The notes under the pieces: generated by a model
What the model was told of the DNA's origin: nothing
Database searches by the model: none
The model's input: the letters and a program-made list of their open reading frames with translations, nothing else
Made by a program: the position numbers and the translations under genes
Assembly (NCBI GenBank): GCA_020081605.1
Contig: JAHREC010000062.1
Coordinates: 620,001-684,000 of the forward strand
Length of the DNA: 64,000 nt
Direction: 5' to 3'
Source of the DNA: Albifimbria verrucaria
Taxonomy: Eukaryota; Ascomycota; Sordariomycetes; Hypocreales; Stachybotryaceae
Shown: piece after piece, positions 36,998 to 48,510 of the stretch
How positions within the stretch are numbered: the first letter of the stretch is position 1
Layout: the number at the start of each line of letters is the position of its first letter

Positions 36998-37462
36998 CTA
37001 ATGAAGTATCGTTTATCATTGCAACGGCCAAAGGGTTGCTTTCGCCCTCCTTTTCAAGTGAGTCCGAATATTGGCATCTTCCGCACACCCAGTTGGTGAC
37101 TAAACCGCGCTTAGAAGTCGAATTTCATCGAATTTTACAGTGAGTGTAATCCACCACTACTCCCCAATGGAGTATCGTTTGTCATTGCAACGTCAAAAGA
37201 ATTGCTTCCGCCCTCTTTTCCAAGTAAGACCAGAAATCAGCGCCTCAATTGCATCAGGCTAACTATAAAATTCCATCTAGATGCCAAGTTTCGTGGGATC
37301 GGATTTTGGGTGCAACCCAGCACTACTCCTTGATGGAGTATCGTTTGTCATTACAACGGCCAAAGGGCTGCTTTCGCCCTCTTTTTCAAGCGAGACCTGG
37401 GCATCTTACGCATCCAATCGGCGACGAAACTACACCCAGATGTCGAGGTTCATCGAATTTAC
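36998..37462 (+). repeat. Tandem repeat, 166-bp period, about three copies
   Basis: The motif ATGGAGTATCGTTTGTCATT (or close variants) starts at 37001, 37167 and 37333, exactly 166 bp apart each time. Each is followed by GCAACGGCCAAAGGG, a CTTTCGCCCTC block and, in copies 1 and 3, a TTGGTGACTAAAC / TCGGCGACGAAAC block with TCGAATTTCATCGAATTT. The copies have drifted by 10-20 percent, many changes being transitions. An inverted relative lies at 32411-32523. Confidence 0.75.
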
Positions 37463-38801
37463 ATTACGAATCGAGATTACGACGCGCACCTAAAGTTCCC
37501 AAGTGAAGCCTGTATTGCCGCTGGCATAGCCACGGTTACGGACCTTGCGGATGACCACAATCTCACTAGAGTGGACCAGAGGCATGAGGGTCACTAACAT
37601 CGGCCGAGTTGAGCCGATCTTCGATGCTAGTTATATGCTTGTTGGCGATGATATCTACATCACCACTAGCGGCACAGGCCTCAAGTGTAACACATGATTA
37701 TTGGGAATTACACCAACAACATGGGAAAGTACTTTCCCATAGAAAATACCCATGCTGGGGGTATCTTGCGATATCTCCTTCGAATGATCCTAAGAGACAA
37801 GAGAGAATAGCCATCAATGGCACTTAGACATGAATGAGAGGGGCTATTAACTTTGGGATGTTTGTTGACTACTTCGACTGGCTTTGTTCTTATCCTCTTC
37901 TTCATACTGAACTCTAAGTAGCAACTCTTCAACCTCACTGTATGGGCCTACTCCTCTGTGATCAAAAGGCTTATAGCAAGTCAGTGGATGGTATGGAGTT
38001 CATCATTGCTTTCTCAGCTCCTCATTTAGGCCTATTACATTTCTTCTTTCTTAAGGATATGTATACGCCACTGGACCATTTGCTGCAAACCATGACATTA
38101 TATCCTCAACTCAAAGCTGTACGGCCTCGTGTGACCTGTGTTATGCCAAATTGTTGGCGCCATGCTTTCAACACGATGAAGACAATTGGTCTTACCTGGA
38201 TAACTTGACCAAATTCTGCTCCTCACTTTTATTCTGCGATTACAATTCTCTCCTATCCATCATATGGACCATGCCCTTGTAAGAGGAGTGCAGCATGAGC
38301 AGGTGGAGTTTCTTGGTTAGGAGCATGGACACCGTAGGTGTCCATGACTGCGTGGAGGATTGCAACAGATCAGGAACTGGAGAGCTTTGACTTCTCTAAG
38401 AAGAATATTGGTTGAAAATCAGAAAAATGGTAGAGGCATACTGGATTTATCTAAGAAATTGTTCATATACTGGTTCAGATTCTTCAGCAAATTATTCACA
38501 ATGGCTTGCAGTCATCATACCTGCATACTTTGATCTTAAGTGATTCATAAATGCACAGGACTCAACACCGGGTCCCAAATAACAATTTTGGCAGAAATAA
38601 AATGATATTGAATGAATGAACAACACTGAGGATATCTCATGCAAACTCCACGCTGTTCAGGTAGACGCCCATCTCTATATACCCAACTGTATTACAATTC
38701 TTATGCTAATGCCGACCTTCTTCTTTTGATCCAATGGATCTCAAACTGGAAAGAAATAACAAACAATAGACTGGGTTCAGCAACATCGGCCGTGAGGGCA
38801 G
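37463..38801. other. 1.3-kb stretch without a supported gene
   Basis: 37517-37597 (CTGGCATAGCCACGGTTACG and following) is a diverged direct copy of 33092-33168, showing that this zone and the 32-33 kb zone share an old element. A frame at 37942-38208 has no recognised feature. Confidence 0.5.
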
Positions 38802-39747
38802 TTAGGCGTTCTTGGCCGGAGTGTTGCCATCGGTGGGACCAGTCGAGTCAGCGACCGCGTCGGGCTCGCCCCGGGTCTGCATGGGGATATTGGCTGTAGG
38901 CGGTCCTTGCTGAGGCATGGGCTGCCATCCGCTCGCCTGAGGGCCGCCCCATACTGCTGGGGCGGGGACGTACATGATCTGCCTGTGCGCGGCGTTGCGT
39001 CTCGACGTGTCCACGCAGGCACCGATGAAAAGAATAAAGTGCACAAGCCAGAGGAGGACGGTAAAGGCGGTGGCGGCCCTTGCAATGGTTCTGCGACTCT
39101 CGTAGGTGGAGTCGTACTGGCTGTTGTAGGAGTTGGAGTAACGGCCGTTGCGGTAGCGGGGTCTGCTGTAGTAATCGTTCTCCTCGTCGGAAATGATGAG
39201 AAAGGTGATCTCGGTGCCGGTAACAAAGCCAGCCGCGAGCCAGATGATTAGCGACAGGCCGACGTGAGCGCCTGGGGATGCCCCTCTGCCACTTGCGCGC
39301 CCAGCGGGTGATGAGCTCGGCGAGGGACCAGACGATGCAGGCAATGGCCTGAGAAAGTTAGCGGCATGGAAGGACTGAGGATCAAATAGAACGTACCACA
39401 GGGACACTTGCGGCGGCGAAGAGGTACCCAAACAGGGTTTCAAGAAGCGACAGCGACAGACTCATGGCGATGATGCCGAACGCGACACTCATTCCGTGAA
39501 GGGCCAGCTTGGTTATCTCCCACCTCTTGTACACGGGTTCCTCGAACCCACTCTGGACCGGCATGGGCCCGTATGGTTGGTAGGGTTGGTAGGCCGGGCC
39601 ATAGGCGCCTGGGTACGCAACGTAAGGCTGAGTAGGTGCCTTGTAGTTGTTATCGGGCGGAGGGACGGCCGCGGGAGGCTGCTGAGGCTGAGGCGAGTAG
39701 TAAGAGTGCGGGACGGCGCTGGGCTGGTTTTCTTGGTCTGCCGCCAT
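38802..39747 (-). CDS. Four-transmembrane protein with Pro/Gln/Tyr-rich N terminus
   Basis: Integral membrane protein of about 298 residues. The ATG at 39747 begins a soluble Pro/Gln/Tyr-rich region (about 80 residues). Hydrophobic segments follow: LALHGMSVAFGIIAMSLSL; FGYLFAAASVPV joined across a 48-bp intron (39396-39349, GTACGT...CAG) to AIACIVWSLAEL; VGLSLIIWLAAGFVTGTEIT; and FTVLLWLVHFILFIGACVD. The four-helix layout resembles MARVEL-type fungal membrane proteins, but I cannot confirm the family. The C-terminal tail is soluble (about 60 residues). The frame shifts near 39272-39276, where one C too many in CATCCCCAGG breaks the reading; without it the text is RGIPGAHVGLSLIIW. Confidence 0.75.
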
Positions 39748-40809
39748 GATGGATAGTATTAGACGGTACTTGTAAAGGAGATTGTTGTCGCGCGATGCGA
39801 TCGAAGTGGTGTTTCGTGGTGCTTCTCCTTCTGCGCTCGTATGGGCAAGGTCGAGTAAGTAATTCAGGTAAAGTAATCGCCGGTGCTAGATTCAAATGGC
39901 TATGCGGAAATAAATAGATGAAGATTAAGAAGTGAGCGAAGGCGCCAAATAGCCGTCTCTTCAGCGAGTACGACTTTTCAGCTACAACTTAGAAGCAGGA
40001 ACGGGACAGCAAGAAAGAGAAAAATTATTAATGAATGGACTCTGTGTGGTATAAAAGAAAATAGGAGGAAAAACCACACCAGCACCAACAGGCAGAACTT
40101 GCGCCCAGCATGTAGGCCTGCCCACATAGGGGAGCATTCTACTGCTTAGCCTCAAGTCTAGCCTCACAAAGACCAGGGGAACAAGATGTGCGCATGCTAA
40201 AATAGGCTACTGCGGGGCTATGGGTCTGGCCTTGCGCCGCCTGCTTGGCCAGACGCTCCCTTGGTTGAGGCTCCGCCGTCGTAGGATTGGCCTTTGTACG
40301 CCCAGACCCATGCCCACCCTCTGTGTACCGCCACGCGAGTGCCGAAACGAGATTATAGGGAAAGGCCCCTTCATAGGCTATTTGCCCTTGGCTCGCTCGT
40401 AAAGATGGGGCGAAGAATAAGCTTGTGAGAGGCGAAAGGGCTTCACGGGGAGCGCAGACTTGGAGAATTGGGAATACAAATGCAAATGTCCGTGAGAGAC
40501 GACGAAAGAGAAGGGTTCATGGCCTCGTGTCTGCGGGATCGAAATGAGTCAGGAGCCTTGAGGCCCCAGAGTGTCATGAGGGCAGGGGTTGTGGAAATTG
40601 TAACTATGCGTTGCGGCACAGCACAGTAGTCACTGTCACACAAGGTCGCTGCCAGAGGCCATATGAGTTGCGCCCGGTTTCTGGTCCACAAATAAGTAAA
40701 TTTTGGGGTATCATTATGTCCACGATGGAAATGTTGCTGATTTATTTGTTCCAGATCCGGCTTCCAAGCCAGCGCTTGCATGCACGTGCGCCTCCCTTCC
40801 AGCCTGGCT
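39748..40809. other. 1-kb intergenic region
   Basis: No gene supported. It holds the promoter of the 4-TM gene on the left and the 3' side of SEC11 on the right. Confidence 0.5.
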
Positions 40810-41491
40810 TTATTCTCGCTGCAGCACGGCAAACAGACCCATGACACCGAGCATTACCGTCTTGAGCCATGGGTGTTCGGACAGCAGGATGGTTACGTAT
40901 CCCACAAAGGTACGTATCCCACAACGCTACCGATAATGTCCTTGCGCTCGAGATAGTCCTGACCACGGGCGTACAGCTCCACGTCGTCGGCGGCGTTGTT
41001 GTCACCCTTGGTGAGGAGTTTGGACTCGGGTCTGCGGGTAGGTTAGCATTGGATTGAGCACCAAGCACCACGAAACCAGCCGTGGATGGGGTTGGGCAAT
41101 ACGCACCCGGTGCCAAAGCGGCGCACAACACGGTGCACAATGGGAATGTCCTTGCCCTTGACGTTGTAGACGACAACCTCACCGACGTCGGTATCGCGGA
41201 GGAAGTTTCGGTTCCAGAGGAAAAGCAGGTCTCCACGTTGGAAGGCGGGTTCCATGGAGCCGGAGAGGACGACGACGATGGGCGACGGCGAGTCGGTGAT
41301 GACGGAGATACCCTTCCACATCTACGAGAGCGATTAGTGATTTTCCCTTGCCAATTTTCCTGTAATTCCCTTGGGTTGGGGAGTTTACGGAGCTGTAGCT
41401 TGTAGACGTACCATGAAGGCTGTAGACAGGATGAGGGCAAAGTTCATGAGCTGACCAGCCAGCTGGCGGGGTTACCAAGCATGGACAACAT
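40810..41491 (-). CDS. SEC11: Signal peptidase complex catalytic subunit Sec11
   Basis: ER membrane serine protease that removes signal peptides (S26B family), essential in fungi. Exons: 41491-41412, 41321-41107 and 41031-40810; the introns 41322-41411 and 41032-41106 are GT-AG and in phase. One N-terminal membrane helix ([12 protein letters not shown] joined to MWKG) precedes the catalytic serine in [20 protein letters not shown]. The Lys-equivalent histidine is in [12 protein letters not shown] and the aspartates in [12 protein letters not shown]. The C-terminal [13 protein letters not shown] helix is present. Restored length about 172 residues, normal for Sec11. Two single-base losses break it: one C in CCCCGCCAG near 41470, and one T in CCTTTGTGG (40906-40908), where GYVPFVGYVT is expected. 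Since the gene is essential, these must be sequence errors. Confidence 0.93.
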
Positions 41492-41991
41492 GGTGATTTC
41501 TGCAGTCGAGGGGTTCTACTGCAGCAGCAGGGAGAATGCGTAGTGCGGAGTGAGGGCCGATTGTCGAGATGCTGGCCTTTTGGTGGTGCATCAGCAGCAG
41601 CTCGAGAACTGGACATGGTGGCTCTCACGATGACTGCGCACGGGCCACTTGGATGCCAACCACCATCGCAATCGATAAGGCATGCGATAAGATAAGAGCT
41701 GGCTGACTGTGCTGTGGTACCTGAAAAAAGGTACTTGTTTGCTCCACCAACCCCGGAGCTTCTGGCATTGCCTTTTGGGAAACCTTCACATGGATGGCTT
41801 GGGTGATGTCATGGAGATGCATTGAGGGCGATGTCATCACTGGTATGTGCGGCCACGATCGGCTGGTTTTGGGGTATTTAAGAAGCTGTGATCTCTCCGT
41901 GTGCTGCTCTTCTCCATAAGAACCATACCAATCCAATCCGCGATAAACACTCACTCAAACTTACCTACATACTTCCACTATACCATCCAAC
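41492..41991. promoter_or_regulatory. Divergent promoter region of SEC11 and the CsbD-like gene
   Basis: Half a kilobase between two divergent starts. A TATTTAAG at 41875-41882 lies about 110 bp before the CsbD-like ATG and may be its TATA box. No coding sequence is supported. Confidence 0.45.
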
Positions 41992-42324
41992 ATGTCGGAC
42001 AACCAGCAGAACCAGCCCGGCCTCGTTAGCGGCCACGTCCAGTACGTCAAGGGAGCGGCCGAGGTAAGTTCAAAGATACCCCGCCATAGAAACACCACGC
42101 TTACAGACCTCCCCCAGTCCACCATCGGTAACCTCAGCGGCTCCCAGGCCTGGAAGGCGTCGGGCGAGCAGGACATGGCTGCTGCCAAGGACATCATGCA
42201 AAAGGCAGGCGAGCACCGCGACGCCTCGCAGGGCTACGGCAAGGTCGAGGAGCTGGCGGGCAAGGCCACCGGGTGCGGAGGCATGCAGAAGGAGGGTGCT
42301 GCCAGCGCGAACAAGCACGAGTAA
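41992..42324 (+). CDS. CsbD-like small stress protein
   Basis: Small hydrophilic protein of about 92 residues of the CsbD-like family (PF05532), abundant under stress in fungi; molecular role unclear. Exon 1 is 41992-42063, the intron 42064-42117 (GTAAGT...CCCAG), exon 2 is 42118-42324, both joins in phase 0. It reads MSDNQQNQPGLVSGHVQYVK, then GAAESTIGNLSGSQAWKASG and GEHRDASQGYGKVEELAGKA, the family's repeated VKGxxE / GKVEExxGK pattern. The frame is intact. It lacks membrane segments or a signal peptide. Confidence 0.88.
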   Translation: MSDNQQNQPGLVSGHVQYVKGAAEVSSKIPRHRNTTLTDLPQSTIGNLSGSQAWKASGEQDMAAAKDIMQKAGEHRDASQGYGKVEELAGKATGCGGMQKEGAASANKHE

Positions 42325-42859
42325 GAGGGTGGCCGAGCGGGTGTCTGTACGATACGGTTTTGCGAGCAACGATGGTGTTTCCGCGAGCGGGAGCACTGGA
42401 GGCGTTGAAATAAATTAATACGAATGAATTTCTTTGATCTGAACTGATTCGTGTGTTTGTAGAATGGCCTGTCGTGGACTGGTGTAGAGGTGCTCTTATC
42501 TCGACGTACCCTGTACCTGCTGATATGGATGTGCAACTCCCACAACAACATTTGCAACTTCACCTCTCCTTCTTCAATGCCACTTCGCGTCTCGTGCTTT
42601 CCTCACAACACCCACAACCGATGGCTTCCTTTTCTACCAAGGCGGATAGCCTTGACTCCCACTTCTTTGTTGATCTTGTCAACTTTTCTTCTCCACCACA
42701 CCGTTTGTTTTGCTTCCTCCGCAGTCGTTTTGCTCTCCCACCTAGTTAGGTGGTTTCTTTCTCGTATCAGCTGTCGCGTCTGCCAACCTCTTTCGTCGAC
42801 AGTGTTTGTGCACCAGTTTTGATTCTCAAATATCTTCGCTGCTTCTCCCTAGATCCTCC
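42325..42859. other. Intergenic region, pyrimidine-rich towards the next start
   Basis: It contains the 3' end of the CsbD-like gene and a CT-rich leader of the next gene. No coding sequence is supported. Confidence 0.45.
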
Positions 42860-44104
42860 ATGGACTCGACTCCTCTTCTTCAGGCCGTTGGTGGTCTTCC
42901 AGGACCCAACGTGCTCCAGGATCATGTAGGTTATCATCACTTCTGACAGATCTCGAGACTAATTCTTGGATGATAGCCTGCCTTTCTCCGGGCCAGCCAC
43001 TCGCCATGGCGGTTCATCCCACAGAACATCCTCGTTATCCTTCGAGGTACCATCTTGGCCTACCTAACGGCGGTTGGCGTCATGACGGCTCATTACAAGC
43101 TGACGCAAGACTCCGAGTACACCAACTGGCGTCATCTGTTCGACTTTGGCATTGTCAGCTTTGGGCTCGCCTTTCTCTATCATGTCGTTACCTTTGTGAG
43201 TTCAGCGCCAGCCTGGACTCGCCCATCACTGACCGAATCTGCAGTCCTGGACCTTCACCCATCTCTATTACCCTGACCGTGACACCGAGGGTGGCATCGA
43301 GGAATGGATCATCAGGGCTATGTCGCTTCCTGACAACATGGGCAGCTTGCGCAAGCAGTTTTACTTCACCATGTTCTACACCACTGCCAACGTCTTCAGC
43401 TTCATGAACTCCACCATTTACTGGTTCATCACAAGACAGCAGAACCAGGCTGACGCTCGGGAACCGGCTCCTCCTCAAGAGTCAGGCTCACCCTCGGGGA
43501 GGGTATCGTTTGGACCTGGGGCTCGGATACGACGTTGCCCATGCCCAAGTTTCCTTGTAAGTGGCAACAAAAACCATCAAGATGATGCTGACACCTCGCA
43601 GTCAGCGACCTCTTTGGAGAAGGATGGTTCAAGCCCTTCATCATTTTCAACATGTACGCAATCACGTCCATGATCATGGTGGGGAGATTCTCTTCCTCAA
43701 CAGCATCAAGCGTCCCTACGTAAGTGGAATCAATTAAACTAACTTGCTACGGAGCTGACCATTTCAGGCCATCGGGTCTCATCTCTTCGGACTGGTCTTC
43801 TTCTCGGGCCTCTACCTCGGTTGGGCCGCCATCGGAAAGCTGCTCACCAACTGGTACGCCTTTGACTGGCTGGACGAGGCCAAGGTTGGGTCTCAGGAAG
43901 CAGTCACGGCGTACTGTATCGGATTTGTCATATTGACGCCCATCAGTGAGTTCCGGAAGCGGCGATGTGGTTAGGCGTCGTTCGGGTGCTGACGGGGCAG
44001 TGTACACTCTGATGCAGGGTTTCGTCGGCATCCGGGAGGGTCTCACCTGGTCCCTATCGGAAGCTCGAGCGGCGGCCGCGGCGCAGGAATCCCTCGAGTC
44101 GTAA
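42860..44104 (+). CDS. FAR-17a/AIG1-like multispanning membrane protein
   Basis: Polytopic membrane protein resembling the FAR-17a/AIG1 (PF04750) family of fungal and animal proteins, some of which are lipid hydrolases; the role here is inferred from family only. Exon starts and introns: ATG 42860; introns 42926-42976, 43196-43244, about 43559-43604, about 43721-43768 and about 43946-44001; stop at 44102-44104. Membrane segments include ILRGTILAYLTAVGVMTAHY, FGIVSFGLAFLYHVVTF, FKPFIIFNMYAITSMIMVG, LFGLVFFSGLYLGWAAIGK and TAYCIGFVILTPI. Two single-G losses break the frame: near 43461 (one more G gives RGTGSSSRVRLTLGEGIVW) and near 43682 (one more G gives VGEILFLNSIKRPY). The restored length is about 320 residues. 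Confidence 0.78.
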
Positions 44105-46142
44105 CGGCTCGGGCGTGAACTCAGGGTCCTGAAGGTTCAGGCCGCAGGGCATGGCTGGAGATGACCTCGTGACGATGAACCGATGGGGACGTTGACCAAT
44201 GGGAAAGGAACGGAAGAAGAGGGAGGTGAAGGCGGACGGACGAGATTGGAGGATAAGACGATGGGTGTTGGGCACGTGTGCCGGGAGAAAGGAGAAGGAG
44301 GAAGAGGAGGAGATGTTGAGCAGTGTTAGACCTACGAAGCATGCCTGACGGTGACTGACGGCCTTGGGAGGAAGAGTACGTACCGATGACGGCGTTCCAG
44401 AATATTCCTAGATTACAACCTAATGAGAGAACGACGTATTTGCCTCAACACTCAGGCTGTGACAGGAGGGGACTAGGGAGAGGAGGTTATGGAGCTGGCG
44501 GCTTGATTACTTGGTCGAATGGCGGTGGTGGATTGCTGGATGGAGGTACATGATGGGAGGTACCTGGAGGGAAGTATCTCCCAAGAGGGACAGACGTTGG
44601 ATGAGACAAGGTACGTACCTTTTCTGGATCAGGCGGTGGGAGTCTGATTTATGCGTGTCCAAGTGGAAGTGGAATGGCAGCAAAGGGCAAAGAGGTCAGC
44701 GAGGACTTGGAGGGCTCTTCTGAAATGGCTCCCCTTTTAATTATTATGCTGCTTTTGGCTCCTCGCCTCCATGTAACCCAAGGAAGACACAGAGAGGCAG
44801 TGACGCCACAGCAGGACAGCGTGAACTCTGGCTCACAACAGTCACCAAGACAAGAGACAATCGGCGCCTCTCCACGCTCGCTTGTTCCCGTTCCGCCGTG
44901 GTCTGAGACAGATGAGCCAATCAGAGGGGCGGGCCTGACTCTAGGCGGACAGGTTTAATTGTTAGCGTCTTCACGGTGCCAGGCGGCTGGGGCACCATCG
45001 GCGTGAGATTAGATTACGGCGGCCCAACGGGGTGGTGCATCATGGTGGGCGCGGTGGTGTTGGCAGCGTCTGTCAATTCTCAAGTTCAGGTTGGGTACCG
45101 GTAGCAGACAGGAACCAATGCTCGGTCGTCGGGCCGGGGTTTAGCTGCTTTGCTGCTCGAGGCACGATGCTCTCCGTTGGGCGCCTAATTCTTCCTCAGT
45201 CTTCCACCTTGGTCTCCGCGATTCGCGATCCGAGAAGGCAGGGCAGGGCAGGGCAGGCCATCACGTGGACGAGTGCCAGCTGTCCAGCGAAGCAGGTTAG
45301 GTTAGGCATAAAGCAAAGGAGGACAAGACGATGTGGTGAGGTTCTGCATCTGCTGGGTGCCTGACGATGTGGGCGCCGGTGGCCGGACAGAGGTATCGCG
45401 AGGCCGAAAGCACCTCGAGGTACATGGCGAGCATCTGGTGTGAACGGTGGTCGAGGCCAACAGTGATTCGATCGCGGGCTCACAGCTGGGTGGCCAGGGC
45501 TGCAGTGCGTGCCGTCATGGCATTGGGCGGTGGCTGGGATGTAGGAGGCAGAGAGGGCCATGAGTGGCCTGGGACCCTGGCGTCTGCCTTACGTACTGCT
45601 GCATGGGCGGTACAAATGGTCACCTCCCGCGTCCCACCACTGCTTCGCTTTCTCCCTTCTTTTTCCTCCCCACTCACAATCCAACAAAGGGTCGCAAACC
45701 TCTACTCGGGGATTATCGCCGTTGATTGTCCTGTCTGCTCTAGTCAGTCAGTCAATGAGATCTTCTCCTCGCCCGGGCCCCAGTCAATCCCTTGTGCGTC
45801 AACACACTCTTTTACTTAACCCCCTCCCCTCCCTCCAACCCTCTTCGCTCTTTTCGTCGCTCTCTAGTCAAGTTCGGAAGAACAACGAAAGAAATAAAAG
45901 AGATTTAGAGAGAGCCATTAAGAGAGAAGAAAGCCGAGCGCAGAGAGGTATAGAGACAAGGGCCATACTCCGTCACTGTTGTGTGCCCTCTCCCTTGTCG
46001 CGCATATAATATCTCTCCCTCCCCCATCCACTCGTTGGACTCTCTCTCTTGCACCAGTCGCTGCTCTCCTACGCCCCTTCACTGCTCTTCTACGGAAAGC
46101 CCATTCATCCTTCTCCCACCTACTCTTCAACAAACCGCAGCC
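44105..46142. other. 2-kb intergenic region with long leader of the BTB gene
   Basis: No gene supported; GC-richer than the left half of the window. The last 500 bp are strongly CT-rich, ending in a long probable 5' UTR (CTCTCTCTCTTG-type runs). GGGCAGGGCAGGGCAGG repeats occur near 45240-45260. Confidence 0.5.
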
Positions 46143-47049
46143 ATGTTCAAGCGCTCCTTCAGGTCGCAGGACCAGGTCCGCGTCGACAAGACTGCCAGGG
46201 TGAAGAAGCAGGGCTCCCTCCGAGACCAGACGAAGATGTCGAAACTGCAAAGGTCGCTGAACGAGTCGGCTCCCTCGATACCTCCCGTCAGATCCGCCGT
46301 TCCCTCCCCGTCGCGCCCGCCGTCGCCAACCCGGGCCCCTCGCCCATCGTCACACTCACCGTCGGCGCCGACGGCCGGCTCTTTGCGGCGCACGAAGACG
46401 TCCTGCGCCAGTCGCCCTTCTTCGACGCCGCCTGTCGCGGTGGCTACTTCGATGCGCAGAGCAGGAGGATCTCCTCCCCGACGAAGAACCCGAGGTCTTC
46501 TCCGCCATCCTCGAGTACCTCTACAAGGGTGACTACTACCCGCGCCTGGTTCACAACAGGCACCGCAACTCTTGGGAGCTCGAGGACCACGCCGCTAAGA
46601 ACCTCACCCCAACCACTCCCCAACCCAACCGAAACCCCAGGTGGCCGCGCCGCGTGCACCTCGTCCGACGCCACCGTATTCCTGGCCAGCGTGGGTGCCA
46701 ACATCCTCCGCGACACCGTCATCTACTGTGCCGCGGACCGCTACGGCCTCGATGAGCTCAAGCGCCTCGCCCTGCGCAAGCAGGGCTGCAGGCCGGCATC
46801 GACGTCGCCACCATCCTACGCTCCGCCCAGTACGCCTACGCCAACACCCCTGACTCGGACAGTCGCCTGCGCGCCCATTACCTCGCCCTCATCATTCGCT
46901 GCCGCAAGACCTTCAAGCGGAGCGGTACCATGCAGGCTGAGATGGAGGCCGGCGGTAGCAAGCTGTTCTTCGACCTGTTCGTCGCCATGTGCAACCACCT
47001 CGACGACGTCATCGACGTGAGCAACGCTCGCACCCCGAGGACTGTCTGA
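46143..47049 (+). CDS. BTB/POZ domain protein (several frame breaks)
   Basis: Protein with a BTB/POZ interaction domain; fungal members often act as adaptors, the role here is unknown. The ATG at 46143 starts MFKRSFRSQDQVRVDKTARV. The BTB core reads PSPIVTLTVGADGRLFAAHE, then DVLRQSPFFDAACRGGYFD, and continues in another frame as DLLPDEEPEVFSAILEYLYK. The C-terminal half resumes with GANILRDTVIYCAADRYGLD and, after another break, LRAHYLALIIRCRKTFKR. Apparent one-base losses lie near 46220, 46470 and 46785. Between 46580 and 46640 the text may be an intron ending CCCCAG, but no GT donor is present (GCTAAG at 46591 is the best match). The neighbourhood offers no clue to partners. Confidence 0.7.
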
Positions 47050-48510
47050 AGAGGCCCCTGTGTGCCGGTTCGATAGGAGCACGCAGAGTTGGCGACCGAA
47101 ACTGGGTCTCCCGGAACCACCCCCTACACAATGTGAGAGTAACGAGGAAGATGCTGCTACGGAAGGATTCGGAGACGAGAAGCTAAAGTAAAACACTGAC
47201 AAACCCGAAGAAAATCCACAAAAACATGGTTTACGTGCGGTTACATGGGGACTTTGGAGTTGCGCAACGGCGTTTGGTTTTGACATTCACGGCTCCGGCT
47301 CATCAGATTGACGTCTACCCATTCGGGAGTTGTTTCATTACTTCTTCTACCTCTCTACTTCTTGTGAGGTTTGGCCGACCGATAAACTTGATGAGTACAA
47401 GGGCCGAGAGGATCTTAATCGTCTGCTGTCGCCGACACCGCGGTCCTCCGCTCTGACCTTTTGTGACTTTTTGGTTTTGTCTACTTTTTCCGAGGCATCA
47501 CTGACCGTTTCTTTCCTTGCTTGCTTGATACCCCTCGCGTTTATCTCACAGACGGCGGCGCCGGGGTCGTTGTTTTTCGCAGATTCTGGCGTTAGAATGT
47601 TTGCATAGAAACTGGATTTCTGTCGAGTTTTCGTTGCTGTTTGCATTTTTGACCCTGCAGATTGTGGAGGCTACGTGAGGAACAGGCGCTGCTCGCCGGG
47701 CAGCAACGGGCTTACACAAATTGGACATACGCGCCCAGCCCGTCTCAGATTTTGTCCAGATGGAGTTTTGTTATTTCTTGCTTTTTGCAACGTGATCACA
47801 ACGGCGTCATGCGGGCGTACTCAGAGGAGTTCGGGTACTCGACTCTTTTTCGTTACGGGCTGCGGGAGGACGAAGAGAATAGAGCAAACTCTTGTTCACA
47901 GGATGAGCATGGAGTGTCTCGTTTCGACTTCAGATGCCTGCGGTCTTTGGTACAACCGCATCTCCTATTCTTCGACAAAAAAACAAAAACCAACAAAAAC
48001 AAGAACATTGCAACACAACACAAATTGTCAACCATTGATTTCCCGGGTTGTTTAATTGGTTCTGCGCTTGTTGGGTCATAAAGGAAACCAAGTGAAGGAA
48101 AGAAGGGAAGGATTATGGACAACCTGCATGGAGGGCTCTCACCCCAGGCTAGATCCAGGGCCGGGAATAAGAGAGATATGAATTTGTATGATCTTGATGA
48201 TTATGATGATATACCGGAACAGGGTCGTGGAACGATCCTCCTGGCTGAGCCGTCGGGGTTTTTGGGGTAATGAAAAGTCGGCCACCTCACTTTTTGTGCC
48301 TATTTGCGTGATTGTGATGTGATTGTGTGACCGAAGTTGAGTATGAGTCTTACATGACGAACATATTTGTAGATGGGTGAGCATCTCATTGAAGCAGAAA
48401 GATGTGACATGAGTCTTCAGCACTTCGTCACGTACTATTCATATTCAGCCACCATTGCGAGATGCACTTTAATTATATACGCTAGCACCTTATGCCTCGA
48501 GACTGACTAG
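47050..48510. other. 1.5-kb intergenic region
   Basis: Probably the 3' UTR of the BTB gene and spacer. Open frames on both strands around 47660-48080 lack domains and I do not support them as genes. Confidence 0.45.

Noticed and set aside
36998..37462. CRISPR-like array
   Set aside because: Long 166-bp drifting units in a eukaryotic genome with no spacer logic; it is an ordinary tandem repeat.
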